From an uncultured Anaeroplasmataceae bacterium (GTDB lineage: Bacteria > Bacillota_I > Bacilli_A > Acholeplasmatales > Anaeroplasmataceae): a stretch of 64,000 nucleotides of DNA. The stretch is taken from contig CAJTXR010000001.1 of NCBI GenBank assembly GCA_910584005.1, forward strand, positions 554,927 to 618,926, read 5' to 3'. Below, in pieces: positions 14,470-22,529 of the stretch (positions within the stretch are counted from its first letter, which is position 1; each line of letters starts with the position of its first letter). The notes under the pieces were generated by a model, which saw only the letters and a program-made list of their open reading frames with translations, was not told where the DNA came from and searched no databases. The translations under genes and the position numbers were made by a program.

Positions 14470-16453
14470 GCAAATATTTACTTTTAAATACACTTTCAAA
14501 CAAATCATCTGCTAAAAAAGGGCAAACAAGATAAAGCAACTTTAAAAAAGTTTTTCCTTGATCTACATTCATTACTCCTTTATAAATATTGGTTTTAAAA
14601 AATGTAATTAAATGTAGGGTATATGAAGGAATATCCCCTTGTTTTAAATAGTTTTCCTCCTCTTTAATGAAAGATGGAAAAACAGAATCTAATGTAGAGG
14701 TTTGCCTAAACCCCCGATAATAGACTTCCTCTATGCCCTTTAATAAATTATTCAAGGATTCTAATTCCAAAACCGAATATATAAAATTTTGATTCAGTGG
14801 CTTAGATAAAAAATAAAGCCGTAAAGCATCCCCATGAATATGTTCTAAACAATTTTTCATTTCAAAAAGATTATGATTCGCTTTTGTAAAAGGTTTCCCA
14901 TTTTCATCACACCCATAAGTTTCAATTTCTAGCTTCTGAAAAAGAGGAGGAAGCTCTACCTTAGATTCTTTTTCAATAATTGAAAAAATACATAGTGGAA
15001 AAAAGATAGATTCAAATAAATCTGTTTGATAAATTGCCATAAACTGAATCGGAAACCATGCCTTATATAACTCAATTGCCTCTTTTGAAAAAATAGAAAT
15101 TACCGCTCCAATATCATCATAAAGTAGCGAAAGGATTGGAAGCATTCCAGTAGAAAAAATATGATTGATTGAACCAGAAATGATATTTCCTGGAACATCA
15201 ATATTTTCATCTAAGATAGGGCGAAGTTTAGCAGAGAAAATAAATGGCAAATATTTTTTCAAAGAATAGATTCGATCCTCACTATCCTTTAAAAAAGGAA
15301 TTAAAGCTCCTAAAGAATCTAAAGAAGAAAGTAAAATTTTATCTTTCGTATAAACCATTTTACACTGACACATATCCGCATCTAAAAAACTCTTTATAAT
15401 TACCTCTCTTCCCAATTCTTCTTTCATGCCATTTAAAAAATCACTTTCAATAAAAACACCATTTTGAACTACATCTATAATAGGTAGCCCTTCTTCTTTG
15501 GCTGTTATATGATCTAAAGAGTTTAAAAAAGGATTTGCCAAATAAACAGGAACATCATATTTTACACTAATAAAGATTGGAACTTTTTTACCAGTTAAAG
15601 GGTTGATGGCATAAGTACCACTGAAAACCCCAAAATCATTTTCATTTTCTAAAGATAAATATAATTCTATGGCTGGATACTCTTCATATAAAGTATATAA
15701 AGAAATATCCATATAATCTGGATGAATTAAAATAAAAGAAAGCCCCCCTAAATACTGAGGTTCTTCTAATTCAACTGGAAGTTTTGCCCCATTCGTAACC
15801 GCAAGATTCATTTGTAAAATTTCTTTAGGCTCCATCATTTTCAACAAATCATTTTTTTGTTCTTCTTGACAAGGCAAATGATGAATTTTCTCTAAAATTT
15901 CATTTTGAATAGAGGATAAATCCAAATAAAAGGCTTTAATTCGATTTGGAACAAATTGATCTTTAGAAAAATAGGAATCAAAGATTTTTTTTCCAGCAAC
16001 ATCTTGATATACCTCAATCCAATCATAACGAATATAGCCTTTTTCATAAAGCTCTACAAAGGCGAGCTGTAAAGAGGTTAAATAATCCTGCTGTTTTAAA
16101 TCCATTTTCTTTTGTTCATCTATTCCAATTCCAAAGAACTTCATTTGTTCATCAAAGATACTAACAATATCTTTTTTCATCGCTATATTATGTTTCTTAT
16201 TTTCAATAAAAGAGGAAAATCCTAAGGAATCAAACCCCGTTGGAAATAAAACATTGATCCCCTTCATTCTTTCATAACGTGAATAAAAATCACAAGCGAG
16301 TAGAGAACGAAATCGAGCATCTTGAAATCCATACAAATTCGTTTTAGGAAAAGAGGAAAATATAAAAGACTTCTTTTTAACACGATCGTTTTCTACGCGA
16401 AAAATCTTTCCTTTATTCCATTTTTCTATCCAATAAGTATAGTCGTGTTTCAT
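14444..16453 (-). CDS. Leucyl-tRNA synthetase-like protein lacking both catalytic signatures
   Basis: The 669-residue protein aligns along its length with the genuine LeuRS encoded at 45653-48061. Matches include RYERMKGINVLFPTGFDSLGF against the RMEGYNVLHPMGWDAFGL segment, GVFSGTYAINPLTGKKVPIFIS against the CP1 editing domain, and GDALRLYFLSKPL against GADTLRLYEMFMGPL. The HIGH signature (HVGH at 50-53 in LeuRS) is QDAR at residues 44-47. KMSKS is replaced by KPFTK (about 517-521). The TTR editing motif is also gone, although one aligned aspartate of the editing site remains. It is about 130 residues shorter and seems to lack the C-terminal tRNA-binding end. It cannot be a normal synthetase. 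AGGAGG precedes the ATG; the only gene in front is acpP, beyond a terminator. The role is unknown: possibly a regulatory, binding or scaffold protein. Confidence 0.82.
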   Translation of the reverse strand: MKHDYTYWIEKWNKGKIFRVENDRVKKKSFIFSSFPKTNLYGFQDARFRSLLACDFYSRYERMKGINVLFPTGFDSLGFSSFIENKKHNIAMKKDIVSIFDEQMKFFGIGIDEQKKMDLKQQDYLTSLQLAFVELYEKGYIRYDWIEVYQDVAGKKIFDSYFSKDQFVPNRIKAFYLDLSSIQNEILEKIHHLPCQEEQKNDLLKMMEPKEILQMNLAVTNGAKLPVELEEPQYLGGLSFILIHPDYMDISLYTLYEEYPAIELYLSLENENDFGVFSGTYAINPLTGKKVPIFISVKYDVPVYLANPFLNSLDHITAKEEGLPIIDVVQNGVFIESDFLNGMKEELGREVIIKSFLDADMCQCKMVYTKDKILLSSLDSLGALIPFLKDSEDRIYSLKKYLPFIFSAKLRPILDENIDVPGNIISGSINHIFSTGMLPILSLLYDDIGAVISIFSKEAIELYKAWFPIQFMAIYQTDLFESIFFPLCIFSIIEKESKVELPPLFQKLEIETYGCDENGKPFTKANHNLFEMKNCLEHIHGDALRLYFLSKPLNQNFIYSVLELESLNNLLKGIEEVYYRGFRQTSTLDSVFPSFIKEEENYLKQGDIPSYTLHLITFFKTNIYKGVMNVDQGKTFLKLLYLVCPFLADDLFESVFKSKYLLNDDGWLN

Positions 16454-16480
16454 CTTAAATTCCTCCTTTCTTCTTTAAAA

Positions 16481-16505
16481 AATCAGCCGCAACTAGCGGC
16501 TGATT
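16481..16505 (-). terminator. Terminator between acpP and the LeuRS-like gene
   Basis: AATCAGCCGC pairs perfectly with GCGGCTGATT around AACTA. A T-run (TTTTTT) follows on the minus strand. It lies one base past the acpP stop and about 28 bases before the LeuRS-like start, leaving no room for a separate promoter, so that gene probably depends on read-through. Confidence 0.85.
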
Positions 16506-16506
16506 C

Positions 16507-16740
16507 TTACTTTGTTAATTCTTCGATATAGGCAACCAAGTCCCCAACTGTAGCAACTGCCTCAGCCTTTGTATCATCAATTTCAACACCAAATTCATCT
16601 TCTAAATCCATAACAATTTCAACTGCATCTAAACTATCAGCACCTAAATCATCTTTTAAAGAAGCATCTAAAGTAACCTTAGAAGCATCTACTTTTAATT
16701 CTTTAACAATAATTTCTTTTACTTTATCAAAAACTGCCAT
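16507..16740 (-). CDS. acpP: Acyl carrier protein
   Basis: A 77-residue acidic helical protein that carries growing acyl chains on a 4'-phosphopantetheine arm during fatty-acid synthesis. The attachment serine is Ser36 in LGADSLDAVEIVMDLEDEFG, the standard motif. Length and charge are normal. GGAGG precedes the ATG, and a near-consensus promoter is at 16767-16795. It stands apart from other fatty-acid genes, flanked by the sugar ATPase upstream (with terminator) and the LeuRS-like gene downstream (with terminator). Confidence 0.97.
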   Translation of the reverse strand: MAVFDKVKEIIVKELKVDASKVTLDASLKDDLGADSLDAVEIVMDLEDEFGVEIDDTKAEAVATVGDLVAYIEELTK

Positions 16741-16766
16741 AATATAAACCTCCTAAATTTTTACTT

Positions 16767-16795
16767 ATTATAACATTATATTTAAAAATTGTAAA
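16767..16795 (-). promoter_or_regulatory. Promoter of acpP
   Basis: TTTACA (16790-16795), a 17-base spacer and TATAAT (16767-16772) on the minus strand. A second TATAAT overlaps the spacer. The start codon follows 26 bases after the -10. Confidence 0.8.
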
Positions 16796-16799
16796 TAAA

Positions 16800-16826
16800 A
16801 ATCCACCATCAAAATGACAGTGGATT
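16800..16826 (-). terminator. Terminator of the sugar ABC ATPase gene
   Basis: AATCCAC pairs with GTGGATT with a 13-base loop. TTTTTATTT follows on the minus strand. It lies 10 bases after the ATPase stop. Confidence 0.65.
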
Positions 16827-16836
16827 AAATCTTTTA

Positions 16837-17943
16837 TTAAAATAAAGCCTCTTCAGTTTCAACATCAAATAAATGACAATGATTCATATCCAATGCCAAA
16901 CGAATAGAAGATCCTTTAGCTAAATCATCTCTAGCAGGTACAGAAGCGATAATAGAATCCTCACCAATTGAAGCATAAATATTTGTTTCAGCACCTAAAA
17001 GCTCAGACACATCAACGATAACATCAATTATAGAATCTGCATAAGTGTTTAAAACTACTTCGCTATCATGAATATCCTCAGGACGAATACCTAATATGAT
17101 TTCTTTATCTATATAATTCTTTTCTTTAACAAGGCTCATCTTTCCTTCAGGAATTTGAACATGTTGTGCTCCATCATGAGAAGTAAATTTACCATTCTTA
17201 TCAATCTTACCATGAATGAAATTCATAGGAGGTGTACCAATGAATCCACCTACAAAGACATTAGCAGGATGTTCATAAATTTCTTTTGGATTTCCAACCT
17301 GTTGAATACGCCCATCTCTCATAACAACAATTCTTGATGCCATTGTCATAGCCTCAATTTGATCATGAGTTACATAAATCGTTGTAGAACCTAATCTTCT
17401 ATGTAATTTAGTTAACTCACCACGCATTGTAACACGCAATTTTGCATCTAGGTTAGATAAAGGCTCATCCATTAAGAATACCTTTGCGTTACGAACAATT
17501 GCTCTACCTAAAGCAACACGCTGATTTTGTCCACCAGATAATTGTCTTGGATAACGATCTAATAAATTTTCCAAACCTAAAATTTTAGCAGCCTCAGCAA
17601 CTCTAGCCTCAATTTCTGGTCTAGGAACTCTACGTAATTGCAACCCAAATGCTAAGTTATTGTAAATTGTCATATGTGGATATAATGCATAGGATTGGAA
17701 TACCATTGCAATTCCACGATCCTTTGGATTGACATTGTTCATAAGCACATCATCAATATATAACTCACCACTTGTAATATCTTCCAATCCAGCAATCATA
17801 CGAAGTGTTGTAGATTTACCACACCCAGATGGACCTACAAAAACAATGAACTCCTTATCTTCAATATCCAAATTAAAATCAAAAACAGCTTGAACACCAT
17901 TTGGATAAATCTTATTAATATTTTTCAAATTTAAAGTAGCCAT
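16837..17943 (-). CDS. msmX: ABC sugar importer ATPase, MsmX/UgpC type
   Basis: A 368-residue ATPase that powers binding-protein-dependent carbohydrate import at the inner face of the membrane. Walker A is GPSGCGKST (about 38-46), the signature is LSGGQNQRVALGRAI, Walker B is VFLMDEPLSNLD, and the H-loop is VTHD. The C-terminal third carries the TOBE/MalK-like regulatory domain with GIRPEDI. No permease or binding protein lies next to it. Such lone ATPases (MsmX in Bacillus) commonly serve several sugar importers encoded elsewhere. TGGAGGAAG precedes the ATG. The symbol is by family resemblance. Confidence 0.92.
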   Translation of the reverse strand: MATLNLKNINKIYPNGVQAVFDFNLDIEDKEFIVFVGPSGCGKSTTLRMIAGLEDITSGELYIDDVLMNNVNPKDRGIAMVFQSYALYPHMTIYNNLAFGLQLRRVPRPEIEARVAEAAKILGLENLLDRYPRQLSGGQNQRVALGRAIVRNAKVFLMDEPLSNLDAKLRVTMRGELTKLHRRLGSTTIYVTHDQIEAMTMASRIVVMRDGRIQQVGNPKEIYEHPANVFVGGFIGTPPMNFIHGKIDKNGKFTSHDGAQHVQIPEGKMSLVKEKNYIDKEIILGIRPEDIHDSEVVLNTYADSIIDVIVDVSELLGAETNIYASIGEDSIIASVPARDDLAKGSSIRLALDMNHCHLFDVETEEALF

Positions 17944-18043
17944 ACTTCTTCCTCCATTTTCTTATTTATATTTTACTAAAATCAAGAACCAAATACTATG
18001 TGCAAATTGTACAAAAAAAAGAAATGCAACTAAAGCATTTCTT

Positions 18044-18583
18044 TTAAGAATAAATCAATTTCATTAAAATGTACACATCATAAAAAGATTTTAAATCAAA
18101 ACTTTTCAGTTGAAGTAAACGATCGATTTTATATAATAATGTATTTCTATGCATATATATCATACTTGAAGTTTTAGATACATTTAAATCATTTTTAGCC
18201 ATTGCTAAAATAATTTCTTCTGTCACTCCTGTTTTATTTAAAATAAATTCTAATATGTCTTTTGAATGTTTTATTCTTTTGCTCTTAATTAATAAAGATT
18301 TAAAATCATAAGTATCATGATTAGCCTTAGAGAAAAGAGAATAAATTAAGTTTACTTCCTCCAAACAATCATAAGTAGAAATATATAAAGAAATTAACGT
18401 ATTCAAATCCTCTTCCAAAGAATGAATCGTATCTATAATTTCGCTTTTATTGCCATTAGAAAACCGAACTAATAAAATATTTTCGTTTTCTTGAACGCTA
18501 TGTGTTCCTAAAAGCATCTGTAATACATCCTCAATTAAAGGAAAATATTCTTTGCCTGTTTTTAAAAGTAAAAAATGCTCCAT
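18044..18583 (-). CDS. Short PucR/CdaR-type helix-turn-helix protein
   Basis: A 179-residue protein. Its C-terminal 60 residues, AKNDLNVSKTSSMIYMHRNTLLYKIDRLLQL and what follows, match the PucR C-terminal helix-turn-helix, whose hallmark is hxHRNTLxYRlxrh. The N-terminal 110 residues look like a shortened GGDEF-like or linker domain seen in CdaR-type regulators, and no full sensor domain is visible. It should bind DNA and regulate transcription, but the ligand and targets are unknown. It starts three bases after the RDD gene ends, so the two form an operon. The ribosome site inside the RDD end is weak (AAGGTAT), which suggests translational coupling. Confidence 0.75.
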   Translation of the reverse strand: MEHFLLLKTGKEYFPLIEDVLQMLLGTHSVQENENILLVRFSNGNKSEIIDTIHSLEEDLNTLISLYISTYDCLEEVNLIYSLFSKANHDTYDFKSLLIKSKRIKHSKDILEFILNKTGVTEEIILAMAKNDLNVSKTSSMIYMHRNTLLYKIDRLLQLKSFDLKSFYDVYILMKLIYS

Positions 18584-18586
18584 AAA

Positions 18587-19249
18587 TTAATATACCTTAT
18601 AATCAGAATTCTCTTCTTCTGGTTCCTGTGAGGGTTGATCATTATATTCATGAACTTCAGCATCAATATAGTCCTCTTTTTGTTCAGGTTTAAATTCAAA
18701 TTCAACAGGATCTTCTTCAGGGATAAAGCGAGCATTAATCAGTCTTGTACCACTCGCATAATCGCCAATCGAACGCCCATAAGAAGAACAAAAGACAACA
18801 TTGATAATCAATACAATTATACTTCCACCTAATATATTCGTAAGTAATAATCCACCCACTAATTCTCTTAAACAGAAATATCCAAAATGCATTGGGTCAG
18901 TTGGATTCTTCCGTACAACCTTGATTCCCATTGCGGCTCTACCAATGGTCTGCTTAGACCAAAAGACAGGCAACAATACCATATAAAGTAAAATAAAGAT
19001 CGATAAGATGCCATAATTAATTGCAAAAACAATCAAACAACTTTTTAGTACCTGCGTAAGCCCATCAAAATCATATGCAGTATCGGCAGCAAAACTTTTT
19101 ATAAATTCTAAAACAACTTTATAATTCTCTTCATATGCAGGAATAAAACTTATGAAAAGAGAGGCTATAAGCTCAATAAGTAAAAAATCAATAAAATAAG
19201 CAAAAAATCTTTGAAATAATGTTGCATTTAAATATTTCAAAACCACCAC
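18587..19249 (-). CDS. RDD family membrane protein
   Basis: A 220-residue protein with three membrane segments (about 18-38, 68-95 and 125-150) and an acidic C-terminal tail of 50 residues. The opening LFQRFFAYFIDFLLIE and KQTIGRAAMGIKVV are the RDD signatures. Some RDD proteins act in ion transport, but most are uncharacterised. The start is uncertain: GTG at 19249, GTG at 19246 and TTG at 19240 are all possible, and the TTG gives the most typical RDD opening. It is followed by the PucR-type gene with three bases between. Confidence 0.85.
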   Translation of the reverse strand: MVVLKYLNATLFQRFFAYFIDFLLIELIASLFISFIPAYEENYKVVLEFIKSFAADTAYDFDGLTQVLKSCLIVFAINYGILSIFILLYMVLLPVFWSKQTIGRAAMGIKVVRKNPTDPMHFGYFCLRELVGGLLLTNILGGSIIVLIINVVFCSSYGRSIGDYASGTRLINARFIPEEDPVEFEFKPEQKEDYIDAEVHEYNDQPSQEPEEENSDYKVY

Positions 19250-19264
19250 ATCCTTTGTTCCTTG

Positions 19265-19273
19265 ATTATAGCA
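19265..19273 (-). promoter_or_regulatory. Extended -10 promoter of the RDD-PucR operon
   Basis: TGCTATAAT on the minus strand, 16-20 bases before the RDD start, fits a TG-n-TATAAT extended -10. The leader would be very short. Confidence 0.6.
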
Positions 19274-19280
19274 TATTTTT

Positions 19281-20270
19281 TTATTTATTGATATTGTTTT
19301 TTAATAAGAAATGTGAATTTGGATATGTTTTTTCTTCTTTAGTTAAGCATAAATTTAAGGATGAAGTGAAAACTTTATGAAAATCTGGAAATAAATACAT
19401 GGATAAAGCTCCTGGCGTTGTATTAATCTCATTTACATAAATCACACCATCTATCATAAAAAAATCAATTCGGATAATTCCGCTTGCTTGAATCAGTTGA
19501 TATACTTTTCGAGCAATTTTACAAAAGTCTAGATATCGTTGGTCTTCAATTAAGGCTTGATGCATTACCTTAAAGGAGTCACTATATTTATTATCAAATG
19601 TAAAAATTTCATCCTTTTTACAAATTCGTTCTAAATTTGAATACTCATTTTCATTTAATGCTAAATTAAATTCTTCAATTGATTCATAAAAGGGTTGTAT
19701 AATGAGCTCATGAGCATACTCAAAACATTTAGAAAAAGCTTTATCCCACTCTTCTTCTGTTTTCACAATTTGAATCCCAATGGAAGAACCCAAAGAAAGA
19801 GGTTTTAAAATCGCAGGAAGAATCTTAACCTTTTTCCCTTCTAAATAGTCTTCATACGTATAATAAATTGTCTTTATCATTTTAATTCCATTATTTTTCA
19901 AATAGAGATAGCTTCTATATTTGTCGATTGAAACCGCACTTGCAAAAGTATCACATCCTAAATATTTAATTTGATGAATTTTAGCAAAGTTGCAAGCCAA
20001 ACCATCTTCCCCATTTTCGCCATGCATCGCTCCAACAATCGCATTTAACTTCATTTTATTTAGCTTTAATTTCCTTAATTTTTTAGTATTGCCAAATTTA
20101 AAATCATTTAATTTCATTTGATCGGCATTATAAAATTCACCCTGCAAAGAACAATAAAGAAGATGAATCTCATAGAATCGCTCGAGCTTTTTCTTTAACT
20201 GAAAGGCAGAAATAATTGAAATTTCATGTTCATAACTTCTTCCCCCAAATAATATCCCAAGTCGTATCAT
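19281..20270 (-). CDS. ddl: D-alanine--D-alanine ligase
   Basis: This 329-residue ATP-grasp enzyme joins two D-alanines for the peptidoglycan stem peptide. The N-terminus LGILFGGRSYEHEISIISA is the classic Ddl motif. LKPLSLGSSIGIQIV is the ATP-grasp loop, and IRIDFFMIDGVIYVNEINTTPGALS carries the metal-binding Asp and Glu-Asn pair. The length is near normal (about 350). GGGTGGG precedes the ATG, which overlaps the murF stop by four bases, so the two are translationally coupled. The pairing with murF, which uses D-Ala-D-Ala, supports a Ddl and not a D-Ala-D-Lac ligase, though sequence alone does not exclude the latter. Confidence 0.93.
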   Translation of the reverse strand: MIRLGILFGGRSYEHEISIISAFQLKKKLERFYEIHLLYCSLQGEFYNADQMKLNDFKFGNTKKLRKLKLNKMKLNAIVGAMHGENGEDGLACNFAKIHQIKYLGCDTFASAVSIDKYRSYLYLKNNGIKMIKTIYYTYEDYLEGKKVKILPAILKPLSLGSSIGIQIVKTEEEWDKAFSKCFEYAHELIIQPFYESIEEFNLALNENEYSNLERICKKDEIFTFDNKYSDSFKVMHQALIEDQRYLDFCKIARKVYQLIQASGIIRIDFFMIDGVIYVNEINTTPGALSMYLFPDFHKVFTSSLNLCLTKEEKTYPNSHFLLKNNINK

Positions 20271-21742
20271 AATAATCCCACCCTATATAAATCTGGCACA
20301 TCATTTTCAATCAACAGCATAGCCCCTTCATAATTCTTTAAAAGCATTAAAAACAATCGATATCCCTCCATAAAATTTCTAACCAAGTAAATTTCTTTGT
20401 TAAATTTTTTCAAGCGATAATATAAATATTTTGTTTGATAATAGCCAATCAAAATGATGATATCCGCACTTGAAGCAATATAACTGACAAGATTTTCAAA
20501 CAATTCCTTTTTGTATCTTCCTAATTCCACCATACCTGGTGTCAATAGTATTTTCTTTCCCTCATGCGTTCTTAAAATATTTAATGCTTCAATAAATCCT
20601 TTATAGTTACTATTAAAAGAATCATCTAATAGAGTATATGTTGGCATCTTCTTTACTTCTAACCGATTTTTTTCAGTTTTAAAAGAAAGAATGCCTTTTT
20701 CTAATCGCTTTAAATCATATCCCATTTCATATAAATAAGCGATGATGCCTGTCAAATTCAGGATTTGATGACTTCCTACTAAAAAAGTATTCACATGGAG
20801 AAGCAACTCCTCATTTTTATAAACATCAAAACTACCCGCATTTATATGCAAAGCCCGATACTCTCCATAAGATATTCCATACGTGATTTTTTTAATTTCT
20901 CTAGGGAGCGGATATGCTCTTATATATGGGCAATCATAATTTAATACCGCAACTTCACACCCTTCGGTTATCCTCATCTTTTCCTTGATAATATGGTCCA
21001 AACTACCAAAGGTTTCCACATGCATATACCCAATTCCAGTAACAAAAACATGTTGTGGAGATACAATTTTTTTTAATTTAGCAATATCCCTTTGATGACT
21101 TGCCCCAAATTCAAATATTAAATTTTGATATAAATTCAAATCCACAATACTATTAATAAATTTAGATATTCCTAATTCTGTATTGTAGCTTTTAGGGGTA
21201 GCCGCTGTCTTACTATAAAGATTTAATGCTTGATTCAATAAAACCTTAGTCGATGTTTTACCAAAAGAACCTGTTATTCCAATTGATCGATTTTGATAAG
21301 ATTTTATTTTCCTTTTCGCTTGAGATATATAAGGATAATTCAGCAAAAAAGAGATAAGGCGTTCTAAACATAATAAAGGAAAAATGGTAAATTCTAAGCC
21401 TAACAAGAGATAGTTACCTACAAATGGAATAAATCCAATCCCTAAATAAAGAATTCCTAAAAATCCTAGACGGATACTCCTTTTTGTAAATTTCAGCCGA
21501 ACCCTCGCAAAAAGATAAAAAATAGCATATAAAATTAAATATATACTCGTTATAACTTTAATAACAAGAATACTTTGATGATAGATTCCAATCAAAACTA
21601 TAAGAATTGGAAAAATATCATAAAAGATGAAATTTAAAATAAAATGCTTGAAATAAAAGCGAAATTGGTAATGAGCCTGCTGATAAATATTTAAAATCAA
21701 ATAGAGTTTTAAAAAGGCATAGATGAAAATACTAATTTGCAT
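20267..21742 (-). CDS. murF: MurF-like ligase with an N-terminal membrane domain
   Basis: MurF adds D-Ala-D-Ala to UDP-MurNAc-tripeptide. The Mur ligase core starts near residue 150 with the P-loop GITGSFGKTSTK, then TPKSYNTELGISKFI and GIGYMHVETFGSLDHIIKEK. The C-terminal domain includes LLDDSFNSNYKGFIEAL, where most MurF have DdaYNANP. The first 140 residues form four or five membrane segments, which ordinary MurF lacks. Membrane-anchored Mur-ligase-like proteins occur in some Firmicutes. At 491 residues it is longer only because of that anchor, and the end of the usual C-terminal domain is short. It overlaps ddl by four bases and the upstream hydrolase by eleven. The ddl neighbour supports MurF, but a MurT-like or other Mur-type amide ligase is not excluded. 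Confidence 0.8.
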   Translation of the reverse strand: MQISIFIYAFLKLYLILNIYQQAHYQFRFYFKHFILNFIFYDIFPILIVLIGIYHQSILVIKVITSIYLILYAIFYLFARVRLKFTKRSIRLGFLGILYLGIGFIPFVGNYLLLGLEFTIFPLLCLERLISFLLNYPYISQAKRKIKSYQNRSIGITGSFGKTSTKVLLNQALNLYSKTAATPKSYNTELGISKFINSIVDLNLYQNLIFEFGASHQRDIAKLKKIVSPQHVFVTGIGYMHVETFGSLDHIIKEKMRITEGCEVAVLNYDCPYIRAYPLPREIKKITYGISYGEYRALHINAGSFDVYKNEELLLHVNTFLVGSHQILNLTGIIAYLYEMGYDLKRLEKGILSFKTEKNRLEVKKMPTYTLLDDSFNSNYKGFIEALNILRTHEGKKILLTPGMVELGRYKKELFENLVSYIASSADIIILIGYYQTKYLYYRLKKFNKEIYLVRNFMEGYRLFLMLLKNYEGAMLLIENDVPDLYRVGLL

Positions 21743-22427
21743 GATCTTCTCCTACAAGAAAACTCATTAAAATTAAAGTAAATACACTTTCTCGTTCCAA
21801 ATAAGGAAAATGGCCACATTCTTCAATTTCTAATAAATAAGAATTTGCGATTAACTTTTGAATTTTATATCCTAAAGATAATGGCGTAACGGAATCCTTT
21901 GTTCCATAAATCAAAATGGTTGGAACCTTAATTTTTTTATAAGCCCCAGATAAATCATAGTTAACCGCTTTGACAAGCATTATTCTTCGAACATTATCCG
22001 CATTTTGATAATCCGTAGATCCCATTTTAACTGGCAAATGGCACTTTTTGAAAATTTTATAAATACGAATCTTTAATCGCTTTGAAAATTTCAACTTTTG
22101 TTTTAACCCGGCAGCAGAAACTAAAATCAATTTTTGAACTGGATATTTTGAAGCATAAATCGCAGCAACCCTCGTACCATAGGAATGCCCAAGCAGGATA
22201 GGATTTTCTATCTTTTGATCTAATACAAATGCCCGTATCACATCAGCAATATCTGCAACCGACAAAGGAACGCCAATTTCTGATTCCCCAAACCCAGGTA
22301 AGCTTATACTATATACCTTATACTGTGAACTCAATGATTTACTGAGTCTTGTAAAGGTGAGTAAGGATGCCCCCCATCCATGAAGCAAAAGGATTGGAGT
22401 TCCTGTGCCTTCTACAACATAATTCAA
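21732..22427 (-). CDS. Alpha/beta hydrolase
   Basis: A 231-residue alpha/beta-hydrolase-fold enzyme. HGWGAS is the oxyanion loop and LLGHSYGTRVA holds the nucleophilic serine. IYGTKDSVTP holds the acid and ECGHFPYLE the histidine, so the triad is complete. The substrate is unknown. The first canonical start is a TTG at 22427, but the frame stays open to 22466 and encodes SIDIKINGLNLNYVVEG, which completes the usual first beta strand. In that extension GGTGAT (a good anti-16S match) lies three bases before an ATC at 22454, so a rare start codon is possible. It overlaps murF by eleven bases, and a cell-wall role is inferred only from that. Confidence 0.85.
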   Translation of the reverse strand: MNYVVEGTGTPILLLHGWGASLLTFTRLSKSLSSQYKVYSISLPGFGESEIGVPLSVADIADVIRAFVLDQKIENPILLGHSYGTRVAAIYASKYPVQKLILVSAAGLKQKLKFSKRLKIRIYKIFKKCHLPVKMGSTDYQNADNVRRIMLVKAVNYDLSGAYKKIKVPTILIYGTKDSVTPLSLGYKIQKLIANSYLLEIEECGHFPYLERESVFTLILMSFLVGEDHAN

Positions 22428-22504
22428 ATTTAACCCATTAATTTTTATATCGATACTATCACCAGCCTATATAACTATATGGAGTTCAATATAAAAATAT
22501 GAAA

Positions 22505-22524
22505 GGGGCTATTCTTTTAGCCCC
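22505..22524 (-). terminator. Terminator of the sir2 gene
   Basis: GGGGCTA pairs with TAGCCCC around TTCTTT. On the minus strand TTTCATATTTTT follows. It closes the long unit that begins at the SAM riboswitch. Confidence 0.7.
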
Positions 22525-22529
22525 AATAT

